Of a DNA stretch of 64,000 nt, positions 46,438 through 54,425 are shown piece after piece. The stretch is from Terriglobia bacterium. Its GTDB lineage: Bacteria > Acidobacteriota > Terriglobia > JAIQFV01. The notes beneath the pieces were generated by a model. The model had not been told where the DNA came from. It saw nothing but the letters and a program-made list of their open reading frames with translations, and made no database searches. The stretch's first letter is position 1. Each line of letters begins with the position of its first letter. Position numbers and translations under genes: made by a program. The stretch is taken from assembly GCA_028716525.1 (NCBI GenBank), contig JAQUPQ010000011.1:33843-97842 (forward strand), given 5' to 3'.

Positions 46438-47739
46438 ATGCGATTGGAAGTCACACTAAACGATCACCACAATCAGCACGTCATCATCCATTCGAAGCAT
46501 GATTCCATCTCGATCTGCTTGAATCACTTCAACTACAGTTTGAATTTCGATCGCGAAGGACGATTAATCACGGTCTTTCAAGATGGATATACATACCAGC
46601 GCAGCGAAGAGAATCATTTTCTTGTGAAGTGGAAGACCGATAAACTGGGTGCCCCTGTGACCATGCGCCGGGCCTTGGAGACCCAGGACATCGATGAATT
46701 TCTGGAAAAGACCCGGGCAACAGTTCATGACGTTTTCCATGCTTTGCAGCAACAAAAGATGCGGGATTTGATCGCGCAGCGTATTCCGGTCAGCGAAGCC
46801 AAGAACGTACAGGAATGGATTCAGCGGATTCTATCCAGCACGCGGAAAATCTACGAGCAACGCTCGCTGGAGTTCTTGAAAATTTACAAACCGATCAGCA
46901 TTCTTCCCCCTGATCAATATCGCTCCCTGGTTATCCAAGGCACCGAGGGATGCCATTACAACCGCTGCACCTTTTGCGATTTCTATAAGGACCGCAAATT
47001 CCATGTCAAGACCCCCGCGGAATTTCGCGAGCACATCCGCGCCATCAAGGAGTATTACGGCCAATCGCTGCGCTTGCGCCGCACCCTGTTCCTGGGAGAC
47101 GCCAATGCCATCGTGACACCGCAGGAAACGCTCCTTCACTTCTTTGAGATCCTCAACAAAGAATTTGAAATCACCCCGCCCGGCATGGAAAAGGAAGAAC
47201 GCACCGCCTGGAAGGCTGCCCACCCCATCCATTTCAATGGCATCGTGTCGTTCATGGATTGCTTTTCATCGCTCCAAAAGTCAGTCGAGGATTTCAGGCA
47301 ATTGGCTTCGCAGAATCTGAAACGCGTGTACATCGGGGTGGAAACCGGGAGCGACAGCCTGCTGTCGTTTCTCAACAAAGCGGGACGTACCGCGGATATC
47401 CGAACTGCCATTCAGAGAGTCAAGAAGGCAGACATTGCGGTGGGTCTCATCATCATGGTGGGCATAGGAGGCTTGAAGTTCAACGCCGAGCACATCGAAA
47501 AAACCGTGCAGTTGTTGCGGGCCCTGCCGCTTTCAGAACGCGATTTGATTTATTTCTCGGAATTCGTTCAGACTCCGCAGATGGAATACACCCGAAAAGC
47601 GCTTGAAGAAAAAGTGCGATCGTTGACACCCGCTCAAACCAAATCTCAATTGTCCCTTATCCGCCAGCAATTGAAAACCAGCTTCCCACCCATTCCCGCG
47701 AAACTCTCGGTCTACGACGTTCGCGACTTCATGTATTGA
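46438..47739 (+). CDS. Radical SAM protein of unknown function
   Basis: About 433 residues. The Fe-S motif is at Cys172, Cys177 and Cys180 (GCHYNRCTFCDFY, spacing CX4CX2C, like the GCPWNRCTFC radical SAM group). Later radical SAM elements are FLGDANAI and VYIGVETGSDSLLSFLNKAG, as in elongator/HemN-like folds. The first 150 residues are an extra domain with no assignment. Substrate unknown. I use the ATG at 46438 since the upstream frame overlaps the leader. It follows gdhA by 264 bases and precedes the cytochrome island. Other CX4CX2C enzymes include methylthio- and B12-type ones, but no B12 domain is seen. Confidence 0.83.
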   Translation: MRLEVTLNDHHNQHVIIHSKHDSISICLNHFNYSLNFDREGRLITVFQDGYTYQRSEENHFLVKWKTDKLGAPVTMRRALETQDIDEFLEKTRATVHDVFHALQQQKMRDLIAQRIPVSEAKNVQEWIQRILSSTRKIYEQRSLEFLKIYKPISILPPDQYRSLVIQGTEGCHYNRCTFCDFYKDRKFHVKTPAEFREHIRAIKEYYGQSLRLRRTLFLGDANAIVTPQETLLHFFEILNKEFEITPPGMEKEERTAWKAAHPIHFNGIVSFMDCFSSLQKSVEDFRQLASQNLKRVYIGVETGSDSLLSFLNKAGRTADIRTAIQRVKKADIAVGLIIMVGIGGLKFNAEHIEKTVQLLRALPLSERDLIYFSEFVQTPQMEYTRKALEEKVRSLTPAQTKSQLSLIRQQLKTSFPPIPAKLSVYDVRDFMY

Positions 47740-47857
47740 CAACGTTTCCTTTGTCAAATCACCCCGAATCTTGAGGCCTACGTGGGTGGAAACGCATTGC
47801 GCGGAGGTGTTCGCTCAGGCTGAAACACTCCTATGCAACCTCGGATTGAAACAACTT

Positions 47858-47870
47858 GTTGCAATGCAAC
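47858..47870. promoter_or_regulatory. GTTGCA-A-TGCAAC palindrome
   Basis: Same arms as the palindromes at 37201 and 52575 with one extra central base. It lies about 60 bases upstream of a candidate -35 box, a position consistent with an activator site. Confidence 0.45.
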
Positions 47871-47953
47871 GCCAAAGCCTAAGAAAAGATAGTGAAAATC
47901 CCCTAACAACCTCCTAAGTTGTTCATTCCTTTATATCAACATTATTTTCTTAG

Positions 47954-47971
47954 TTGTGAAAAGAAACACAA
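47954..47971. promoter_or_regulatory. Rex/CRP-like site TTGTGAA-N4-AACACAA
   Basis: The left arm is perfect for the Rex operator consensus TTGTGAA-N4-TTCACAA; the right arm has two mismatches. It begins about 6 bases after a candidate -10 box, where a repressor would block transcription. The CRP-type TGTGA-N6-TCACA fits almost as well. Confidence 0.45.
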
Positions 47972-48141
47972 GATGGTTAACCAATTGCTCCTCGTCAGGT
48001 GGGATTGCTCCAAAGTTGGTCCGGATTCATTTTTGAGTGTGATTGGTACGGACGACGGCCCGAAGAAACCGAAATAATACTTTAGAAGAAATGACCTGGA
48101 AGTCTCGTGCCGACCCAATGAGCACGGAGAAGGAGAGAGCT

Positions 48142-49110
48142 ATGAAATTTCGCAAGAGCCCGTTGAAAGCGCTACTGTTTGTGCTTCTCAGCGGATTGGT
48201 CATATGCGGCCTCGTGGGGGCTACTTCCCGGGCCTACTCCAAGTCTCAGAAAACCGAACAGGCAAAAACCTCGCAAGCCACTTCATCTCCAGCACCGGCT
48301 GACGAATACGTGGGAGCAGAAACCTGCAAGACCTGTCATGAGGACATCTACAACAACTTCAAGAAAACCGAGCACTTCAAGTTGACGCTCTACAGCAACT
48401 GGAAAGTCAGCGACAAGGGATGTGAATCCTGCCACGGTCCGGGCAAAGCCCACGTGGATGGCGGGGGCGACAAGACCAAAATTCGGACGTTCCAGGACTT
48501 GGCTCCGAAGCAAATCTCTGAGGTGTGCCTGCGTTGCCACGCCGGGAGAGAAGAACACAACAATTACAAGCGCGGAGAGCATTGGCGGAATGACATCAGC
48601 TGTGTGAACTGTCATAACCCCCACGGGCCCAAGGCCACCAACAAGATGTTGACCGATAAAGAACCGGCTTTGTGCTTCTCCTGCCATAACGAAATGAAAT
48701 CGCAATTCTCGATGCCCTTCCATCACAAGGTTCCGGAGGGGGCGATGAAGTGCAGCGATTGTCACAATCCTCACGGCGGATTTGAGCTCAAGCAGGTGCG
48801 CCTGGCGACAGGTGCCGACACACCCTGCATGAAGTGCCATGCCGACAAACAAGGACCCTTTGTATTCGAGCATGCGCCTCTGCGCGTGGAGGGTTGCGTG
48901 ATTTGCCACAATCCCCATGGATCGGACAATCCCAAACTCTTGAAGCGGAATGAAGTGCGCCAGCTCTGTCTGGAGTGCCATACGGACGTGGGCACCATTG
49001 CGCCGAACACGCCTTCTTTCCACAATCAGGCCACTGCCCGATTCCAGAATTGCACGACGTGCCATGCGCGGATCCACGGATCCAATGTAGACCGCTTCTT
49101 TTTCCGTTAA
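48142..49110 (+). CDS. Decaheme c-type cytochrome, DmsE/MtrA-like
   Basis: 322 residues from the ATG at 48142 (GGAGAG upstream; the frame extends to 48043 without support). A signal peptide (LKALLFVLLSGLVICGLVGA) is followed by ten CXXCH motifs: CKTCH, CESCH, CLRCH, CVNCH, CFSCH, CSDCH, CMKCH, CVICH, CLECH, CTTCH. The repeated CHNPHG segments are typical of the DmsE/MtrA periplasmic decahemes. In MtrAB and related porin-cytochrome complexes such a protein fits inside the outer-membrane barrel and carries electrons across the membrane. The next gene, 45 bases on, encodes such a barrel. Confidence 0.9.
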   Translation: MKFRKSPLKALLFVLLSGLVICGLVGATSRAYSKSQKTEQAKTSQATSSPAPADEYVGAETCKTCHEDIYNNFKKTEHFKLTLYSNWKVSDKGCESCHGPGKAHVDGGGDKTKIRTFQDLAPKQISEVCLRCHAGREEHNNYKRGEHWRNDISCVNCHNPHGPKATNKMLTDKEPALCFSCHNEMKSQFSMPFHHKVPEGAMKCSDCHNPHGGFELKQVRLATGADTPCMKCHADKQGPFVFEHAPLRVEGCVICHNPHGSDNPKLLKRNEVRQLCLECHTDVGTIAPNTPSFHNQATARFQNCTTCHARIHGSNVDRFFFR

Positions 49111-49155
49111 TCGCCTTGGGCGACAGAGCGAATGATCTTGGGAGAAATGGAGATT

Positions 49156-51177
49156 ATGAAAAACAGACTTGGACTCATCATTCTCATCGTGGTGGGAATT
49201 ACCCTGGGAGCCCTGCTGGTCCGGGCTCAATCCCCCGCTCCTTCCGACGGGATCACCCTCGGAAATTATAACGTCAACACCGACGCTGAACTGGGAGTAC
49301 GGTTCCTCGCCACCGAGGGCGATTTCAACAAATACCGCAGTGATCTCAACTACGGGCGCGGATTCCGGTTGTTCAACTTCGATTTCCTGGCCCAGTCCAA
49401 AGAGGGTCAGGGAAAGCTCTTCGACAAGTTTCAAGTCAACGCCTCGGGTTGGGGCGGAGATCCCAATGAATTCTTGCGCATTTTAGTCGAGAAAAACAAA
49501 TGGTACCGCTTCGATTCCAATATCCGCCAGTTTGATTATTTCAACAACCTCACCAACCTGGCCCTGAATCAGCACACCGCTGATTTGGGACGCAAATTCG
49601 GAGATTTCAACCTGACCCTGCTGCCCGACAATCGATACTTCAAAGGTTATGTCGGGTATACTTACGACAGCAGCACCGGGCTGGCGACTTCCACTTATGA
49701 CTACAGCCGGGATGAATTTTTGATTCAAGTTCCCACCCGCTCTATTGCTCATGATTATCGATTGGGCTTCGACGCCAAAGTCTGGGTTTTTGATATCTCA
49801 TTTCTGCAGGGAATCCGGTATTTCAAGGATGACTCCCGCTATCTCATCCCCTCCTTTAATCCGGGAAATAATCCGACCAATAGCAGCGTCATTAACTTCC
49901 TGGACCGGGAATTGCCCACGCGCGGTCGTGAGCCGTTCACGCGATTCAGCGCCCACACGCTGCTGGCGAAAAAACTGGATTTTACCGGACGATTCATTTA
50001 CACCGGGGCGCTCAGCAACTACACCATGACGGAGCATGTCACGGGAGTGGATTCCTCGGGAAACAACATTCTCTCCGATAACTTTCTGGCCGCGGGACAA
50101 GCGAAACGCCATAATGGAGCCGGAGACATCGGTTTGACTTTTTTCGCGACCGACCGATTGACTCTTTCCGAGACCTTCCGCGTCAGCACTTTTCAAATCA
50201 GCGGCGGTGAGCCTCTCAGCGAATCGGAATTCCGCACTCGAACAACCTCGTTTGGAACCACCGTATTGCCTCCTCTGTTCGTGAGCAGCTTGATGTTCCG
50301 GTTCATCGATTATCGTCTGATTCAGAACACCCTGGAAGGTGATTACCGGGTCAACCCGAATCTCTCATTCCATGCGGGATATCGTTACTCCGACCGCCGC
50401 ACCATCGTGGGATCTTCGGATCAAGGCCTGGGGCTCTCTCCGGCCGGAACACCGTTGACCTTGGATACCGTCAACAATCACACCAACTCGGTGTTCGCTG
50501 GTTTCATGGCCCGACCGGTTTCCATCTGGACCGTCTATTTCGATGTGGACCATGGGACGGCCGACAACGTCTTCACGAGGATTTCAAATTATAACTACAA
50601 TAATTTCCGGATCCGTTCGCGCCTCAAGCCGTCCAAGAACTTCGCGATCAATGCTTCGCTGGTCACGAAAGACAACAATGATCCCACAGAGACGGTGGCC
50701 GGGCAGCTCTTTGGAACGGACATCAAGGCACGAACCATCAGCACAAGTTTGGACTGGCTGCCTTCGTCCAAATTCTCCTTGACCGGCGGCTATACGCTGA
50801 ACTCCATTACTTCCGATGCTTCCATTATCTTCTTTTTAAATGGGGTGCAAACCAACGGCGACAGTCAATACTTCATGCGGGACCATTACATGTTCTTTAA
50901 TACCAATATTCAGCTCCACAAGCGCGCCACGCTGTTCCTGGCCTACCGTATCAGCAAGGATTTGGGACAAGGAAATCGCGTAGCCTCCTCCCCGAATCAG
51001 ATCCTGTCTTCTTACCCGTTGAGTTTTCAATCCCCGGAGGCGAGGCTGACGGTCAAAGTCCGCGAGCACGTTGACTGGAATCTAGGTTGGCAGTATTTCA
51101 GTTATCATGAAAAGCTTCTGAACATTCAGAATTATCACGCCAACCTGCCGTACACTTCGGTCAGGTTCACTTTTTAA
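49156..51177 (+). CDS. MtrB/PioB-like outer-membrane beta-barrel
   Basis: About 673 residues with a signal peptide (IILIVVGITLGALLVRAQ) and then strand after strand of alternating pattern with Tyr/Phe/Arg-rich edges, ending YTSVRFTF, the terminal Phe used for barrel assembly. A periplasmic CXXC as in MtrB was not seen. Next to the decaheme gene it should act as the protein sheath that lets the decaheme cross the outer membrane. The family is diverse, so the MtrB/PioB assignment rests on layout and context. Start is ATG at 49156, or ATG 49147. A hairpin follows the stop. Confidence 0.82.
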   Translation: MKNRLGLIILIVVGITLGALLVRAQSPAPSDGITLGNYNVNTDAELGVRFLATEGDFNKYRSDLNYGRGFRLFNFDFLAQSKEGQGKLFDKFQVNASGWGGDPNEFLRILVEKNKWYRFDSNIRQFDYFNNLTNLALNQHTADLGRKFGDFNLTLLPDNRYFKGYVGYTYDSSTGLATSTYDYSRDEFLIQVPTRSIAHDYRLGFDAKVWVFDISFLQGIRYFKDDSRYLIPSFNPGNNPTNSSVINFLDRELPTRGREPFTRFSAHTLLAKKLDFTGRFIYTGALSNYTMTEHVTGVDSSGNNILSDNFLAAGQAKRHNGAGDIGLTFFATDRLTLSETFRVSTFQISGGEPLSESEFRTRTTSFGTTVLPPLFVSSLMFRFIDYRLIQNTLEGDYRVNPNLSFHAGYRYSDRRTIVGSSDQGLGLSPAGTPLTLDTVNNHTNSVFAGFMARPVSIWTVYFDVDHGTADNVFTRISNYNYNNFRIRSRLKPSKNFAINASLVTKDNNDPTETVAGQLFGTDIKARTISTSLDWLPSSKFSLTGGYTLNSITSDASIIFFLNGVQTNGDSQYFMRDHYMFFNTNIQLHKRATLFLAYRISKDLGQGNRVASSPNQILSSYPLSFQSPEARLTVKVREHVDWNLGWQYFSYHEKLLNIQNYHANLPYTSVRFTF

Positions 51178-51194
51178 GGGATGTTTCAGAGTAC

Positions 51195-51241
51195 GCCTGC
51201 CACCCTGGCCTGAGTGTGAAGATGCAGCCAGGGTCGCAGGC
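51195..51241 (+). terminator. Hairpin after the barrel gene
   Basis: GCCTGC/GCAGGC and CCCTGGC/GCCAGGG pair around a 17-nt loop with one two-base internal mismatch. No T run follows, so it may be a weak terminator or an mRNA 3' end; it separates the barrel gene from the next promoter. Confidence 0.4.
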
Positions 51242-51345
51242 CAAGTGGTTTGAAAGGCGAGACCATGAAGAATACAGAATCAGCAGCTTCCTGCAGGGGG
51301 CTGAACTTCACCCAAGGAGGTATGAGCTCATGGCCATGGCAACTT

Positions 51346-51375
51346 TTGACAATTCCTCCTAATTAGATTTTTTTA
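51346..51375 (+). promoter_or_regulatory. Candidate sigma70 promoter of the pentaheme cytochrome gene
   Basis: TTGACA (51346-51351) and an 18-base spacer to TTTTTA (51370-51375). It is a good -35 with a weak -10. The Rex/CRP-like palindrome starts 8 bases after the -10 and the ATG is about 58 bases after it. Confidence 0.45.
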
Positions 51376-51383
51376 GTCCAATA

Positions 51384-51399
51384 TGTGAAAAGTTTCACA
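51384..51399. promoter_or_regulatory. Perfect Rex/CRP-like palindrome TGTGAAAAGTTTCACA
   Basis: Perfect 16-bp match to both TGTGAA-N4-TTCACA (Rex core) and TGTGA-N6-TCACA (CRP). It sits at about +1 relative to the candidate promoter and 34 bases before the ATG at 51434, a position typical of repression. Relatives lie at 47954 and 52673. Confidence 0.65.
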
Positions 51400-51433
51400 G
51401 CACGTCAACGTCAGATCAGAAAGGAATCTACAG

Positions 51434-52330
51434 ATGCCCAAAAAATTCATCTCAATTATAAGTTTCATCTTCCTTTTTACAGCTTCTTGCACCGCACTTT
51501 ACGGTGCAAATCCTACTCCCATTGGATTGAATTCGCCCGGTTACAACTACAGCGAGGCGAACAGCTGCACTGCCTGCCACTTCACTTCAGGAGCTGGTGG
51601 GGATCATATGTTGGAGGCAGTCGGTGTCAAGATCGACAGCACCAACACGGTGTTCTCCCTTTCAGGGAATGGTTGGTTCGCATCTCGTCACTCCCAATCG
51701 AATTACGGCTCCACGCAGAACACCTTCTGCGCCAAGTGCCATTCTCCGATTGAAGCCACTGCCCAGTCCGCATTCAATAACGGATTCTTCACCAACACCG
51801 ACTTGATTGCTGACGGAAAAATGGAAGGGGTGACCTGTGCGAGCTGCCATCCGCCACACGGAGCAAATCCCCGCCTCGGGATCTTCTTGTTTGGGGACAA
51901 GACCAAGGTGGCCTCATATAAGTTGGTCCCGCCTGACCAGGAAGATCTGCTCTGCTTGAATTGTCACGTCAATCGACATAACGAGACCAACGTGGCTTTC
52001 AAGCGAATGTACGATGCCGGCGTGCAGTGCGTCGATTGCCACATGGCGCCGTATGGCCAGATCGTCAACAGCGCCGTTTACAAGCGCTTCCACGACTTTA
52101 AGGTGGCCGACAATCTGCCGTATTCCTGCGGTGTTCAAGGCTCTCTTTCCGGCTTCACATGCCATCCATCCTTCAGTTCCAATGCTACTCTGGCATTCCT
52201 GCCCTACCTGAAGGAACAACACTCCGATTGGTGGCCCATGAATCCGCAAAAGAGAGGCTCGCATCAACTGAAGACGGCTGAGGATTACCTCAATCTCTGG
52301 AAAGAGGTTCAAAAGCAAGTCGGAAATTAA
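51434..52330 (+). CDS. Pentaheme c-type cytochrome with an extra CX10CH motif
   Basis: 298 residues. The signal region FIFLFTASCTALYG contains a Cys in a lipobox-like setting (T-A-S-C), so it may be a lipoprotein. Five CXXCH follow: CTACH, CAKCH, CASCH, CLNCH, CVDCH. A sixth site, Cys232 and Cys243-His244 (C-x10-CH), could bind a sixth heme with a long loop. The C-terminal tail is ordinary. In porin-cytochrome complexes a third cytochrome sits on the cell surface; this one might do so, or be a periplasmic carrier. GGAATC precedes the ATG. A strong terminator follows, so it is its own unit. Confidence 0.85.
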   Translation: MPKKFISIISFIFLFTASCTALYGANPTPIGLNSPGYNYSEANSCTACHFTSGAGGDHMLEAVGVKIDSTNTVFSLSGNGWFASRHSQSNYGSTQNTFCAKCHSPIEATAQSAFNNGFFTNTDLIADGKMEGVTCASCHPPHGANPRLGIFLFGDKTKVASYKLVPPDQEDLLCLNCHVNRHNETNVAFKRMYDAGVQCVDCHMAPYGQIVNSAVYKRFHDFKVADNLPYSCGVQGSLSGFTCHPSFSSNATLAFLPYLKEQHSDWWPMNPQKRGSHQLKTAEDYLNLWKEVQKQVGN

Positions 52331-52366
52331 CGACCTACTTTTGATGCGCTACAAGACAATTCCCGA

Positions 52367-52419
52367 CAGGCTGCGTTGTGTTAAATGATCAAAAATAACA
52401 GCGCAGCCTGCTTTTTTTT
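52367..52419 (+). terminator. Rho-independent terminator after the pentaheme cytochrome
   Basis: CAGGCTGCG pairs with CGCAGCCTG (9 bp), extended by TGTTA with TAACA across a one-base bulge, and the stem is followed by C and eight T. It lies 37 bases after the stop codon. Confidence 0.9.
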
Positions 52420-52574
52420 ATGGACTCCGAATGCGGTACAGCAAATTGGCCCTGGGCTCCTGGACAGGGCTCCATATCATCGAATGCGCTGGTGCAACGG
52501 CCAAAAGAAAGTCCAAATGCACAAAATCCCCTAATGTTATGAATAGAATGCAACGGATTACATGTTACACGACT

Positions 52575-52586
52575 GTTGCATGCAAC
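52575..52586. promoter_or_regulatory. Palindrome GTTGCATGCAAC, second exact copy
   Basis: Identical to 37201-37212. Flanking half-sites TGCAAC at 52549-52554 and GTTGCA at 52606-52611 lie about 20 bases on either side. It is about 217 bases before the resB start. Confidence 0.5.
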
Positions 52587-52672
52587 CGACTCTAAGCATC
52601 TCTATGTTGCAATCGGAAGGGACGATTTGTCCTTATTTGCTAGAGATGATAGGACTTATTTTCCCAATCAAT

Positions 52673-52690
52673 TAATGAAAAATTTCACAA
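52673..52690. promoter_or_regulatory. Rex/CRP-like site TAATGAA-N4-TTCACAA
   Basis: The right arm is a perfect Rex half-site; the left arm has two mismatches. It is third in the set with 47954 and 51384 and lies about 113 bases before resB. Confidence 0.4.
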
Positions 52691-52802
52691 CAATGGCAGG
52701 TCGCATGCTGAAAAGGATATGGGATGGGGAATCTCCTAAATAGCAGCAAGAATTGACACAAAGGTTATTCTTCATCGCTCTTCGTCGACAAAAAAGAGCT
52801 CA

Positions 52803-54425
52803 ATGAAAACGCCAAAAAATGCGGTAAGGAAACCGAAAACAACGCCCCAACTGGAAACTCCAAATTCAGAGAACTGCTCTAAAGCGCCCGATGCCCCCGG
52901 ACAAAACAAGTCTGCCAACACCGGCTTTCTTGATGAAACTCTTGAATCTTTGAGTTCCATCAAGTTGGGTATTTATCTTCTGATTATCTTGGTTGTGGTT
53001 TCCTTTATTGGGACGGTGGTCCCCCAAAGGCCAAATACCTCGCCCGAAAATCTTCAGATCATGTTCGCACCTCAGAACCTGATGCTACTCGACAAGATGG
53101 GAATTCTGGACGTGTTCCATTCTTGGTGGTTCAAGGTGTTGTTGACCTTGCTGGGCTTAAACATTGTCTTCGCTTCAATCGATCGACTTGGCCGTGCCTG
53201 GAAGTTCGTCCGCCATCCTGTAAAGATTCTTTCGGAAGTCGTGATCCGTGCTCAATGGCAAAATGCGGAATTCCAACTGGCCCTTTCGCTGGATGAAGCC
53301 GAAGAGCTTGTAAGAACTCAGTTAAAGAAATCGCTGGGAAAAGCCGAAAGCAGTTCCAAAGATGGTGCGCGTGTGCTTTTTGCCCAGAAGCATGTGTACT
53401 CGCGATTGGCGGCCTATGTCATTCACTTGAGTTTGTTGATCATTTTTGCAGGGGGCCTCATCGGCTTGGAATTCGGTTATCGCGGGCAGATTCGTCTCGA
53501 GGAAGGCGACGCCACCTCTCACATCACTTTGTTTGACACTCAACATAGTGTGGTCGAGGCGGCCAATGAACCGCGCCAACTCGATCGCGCCATGCCCTTT
53601 GAGATTCGATTGGATAGAGCGGAAGTTCAATTCAACAATCCCCAGGAGGCCAGCCTGCTTCGCCGCAGCGACATCCAAAGCCCGGGAGTGGTGAAAAATT
53701 GGTTTTGCACGGTTTCCATTCTTGAGAGCAGCAACAACCGGGGAAGCCACGTCATCGCCGTGAATCAACCCCTCTCTTATCGGGGCTTTCGGTTTTTTCA
53801 AACCGGATTTGATTATGGAAACGGATTCAAAGAAATGAAGCTCCGTGTCGGAGGTCCGGCGGGTTCCAATGACGGGGAAACCATTTACACCGTCCACATG
53901 GGAGATACCTTTGAAATCAAGGAAGCCCAGACAACCGCAACCGTCATTCGAGCCGGTATCATGGCCGAAGAAGATCTCCCCTTCGTTCTCCTGAGGCTCA
54001 GCAAGCCCGGTGATTCTTCGACCACAGAGGTTCCGGTCTTGGATGCCAACGCCACCCGTCAATTCGCGGCGGCGGGCGGAACCGGGCCGGCCCCGGGCCG
54101 GCTTCCCCGGGGTGCGCAAATCGTATTAGCCGACGCCGTACCCCGGTTTGCTTCCACCTTTCAGGTGTCACGAGATCCGGGAGTTACCACTGTGTGGGCC
54201 GGCTGCGTTCTGCTGATGTTGGGATTGATGATGGCATTTTACTTTTCCCACCAGCGTGTCTGGGCGATGTTAATCCCGAAAGACGAGGGCACCCGCTTGG
54301 TGATAGGGGGAGATGCCAGCAAGAACCGATCCGCATTTGCGAAAACATTTTCTGAATTGACGCAAGCGATTGCGCAGTCCGCTCCAAGGGAACCATCAGA
54401 ATCTTCTACGGAGGACACCCCATGA
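52803..54425 (+). CDS. resB: ResB, system II cytochrome c maturation
   Basis: 540 residues. A hydrophilic N-terminal 45 residues are followed by membrane helices ([58 protein letters not shown]), a large periplasmic domain and a last helix ([16 protein letters not shown]). The VVPQRPN motif after the first helix and [15 protein letters not shown] are typical ResB features. With CcsA it forms the heme exporter and ligase that attaches heme to CXXCH. Its placement inside a cytochrome island and its coupling to ccsA (ATGA overlap) fit. No ResA-type gene is adjacent; the TlpA-like gene at 4897 might serve. Confidence 0.92.
   Translation: MKTPKNAVRKPKTTPQLETPNSENCSKAPDAPGQNKSANTGFLDETLESLSSIKLGIYLLIILVVVSFIGTVVPQRPNTSPENLQIMFAPQNLMLLDKMGILDVFHSWWFKVLLTLLGLNIVFASIDRLGRAWKFVRHPVKILSEVVIRAQWQNAEFQLALSLDEAEELVRTQLKKSLGKAESSSKDGARVLFAQKHVYSRLAAYVIHLSLLIIFAGGLIGLEFGYRGQIRLEEGDATSHITLFDTQHSVVEAANEPRQLDRAMPFEIRLDRAEVQFNNPQEASLLRRSDIQSPGVVKNWFCTVSILESSNNRGSHVIAVNQPLSYRGFRFFQTGFDYGNGFKEMKLRVGGPAGSNDGETIYTVHMGDTFEIKEAQTTATVIRAGIMAEEDLPFVLLRLSKPGDSSTTEVPVLDANATRQFAAAGGTGPAPGRLPRGAQIVLADAVPRFASTFQVSRDPGVTTVWAGCVLLMLGLMMAFYFSHQRVWAMLIPKDEGTRLVIGGDASKNRSAFAKTFSELTQAIAQSAPREPSESSTEDTP

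Larger units (their letters stand above)
47740..48141. promoter_or_regulatory. Regulatory region of the decaheme cytochrome / barrel operon
   Basis: 402 bases. It contains a GTTGCA-A-TGCAAC palindrome (47858-47870), a half-site TGCAAC at 47834, a possible -35 TTGTTC (47919) and -10 TATTTT (47943-47948) with 18-bp spacing, and a Rex/CRP-like palindrome at 47954-47971 just past the -10. The ATG lies about 170 bases further, leaving a long leader in which I see no gene. Confidence 0.5.
52420..52802. promoter_or_regulatory. Regulatory region of the resB-ccsA unit
   Basis: About 380 AT-rich bases with no gene. It has half-sites TGCAAC (52549) and GTTGCA (52606) around the palindrome at 52575, a Rex/CRP-like site at 52673-52690, and a possible -35 TTGACA at 52753 without a clear -10. 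Three GTTGCA-type half-sites in 63 bases suggest cooperative binding of one regulator. Confidence 0.5.
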
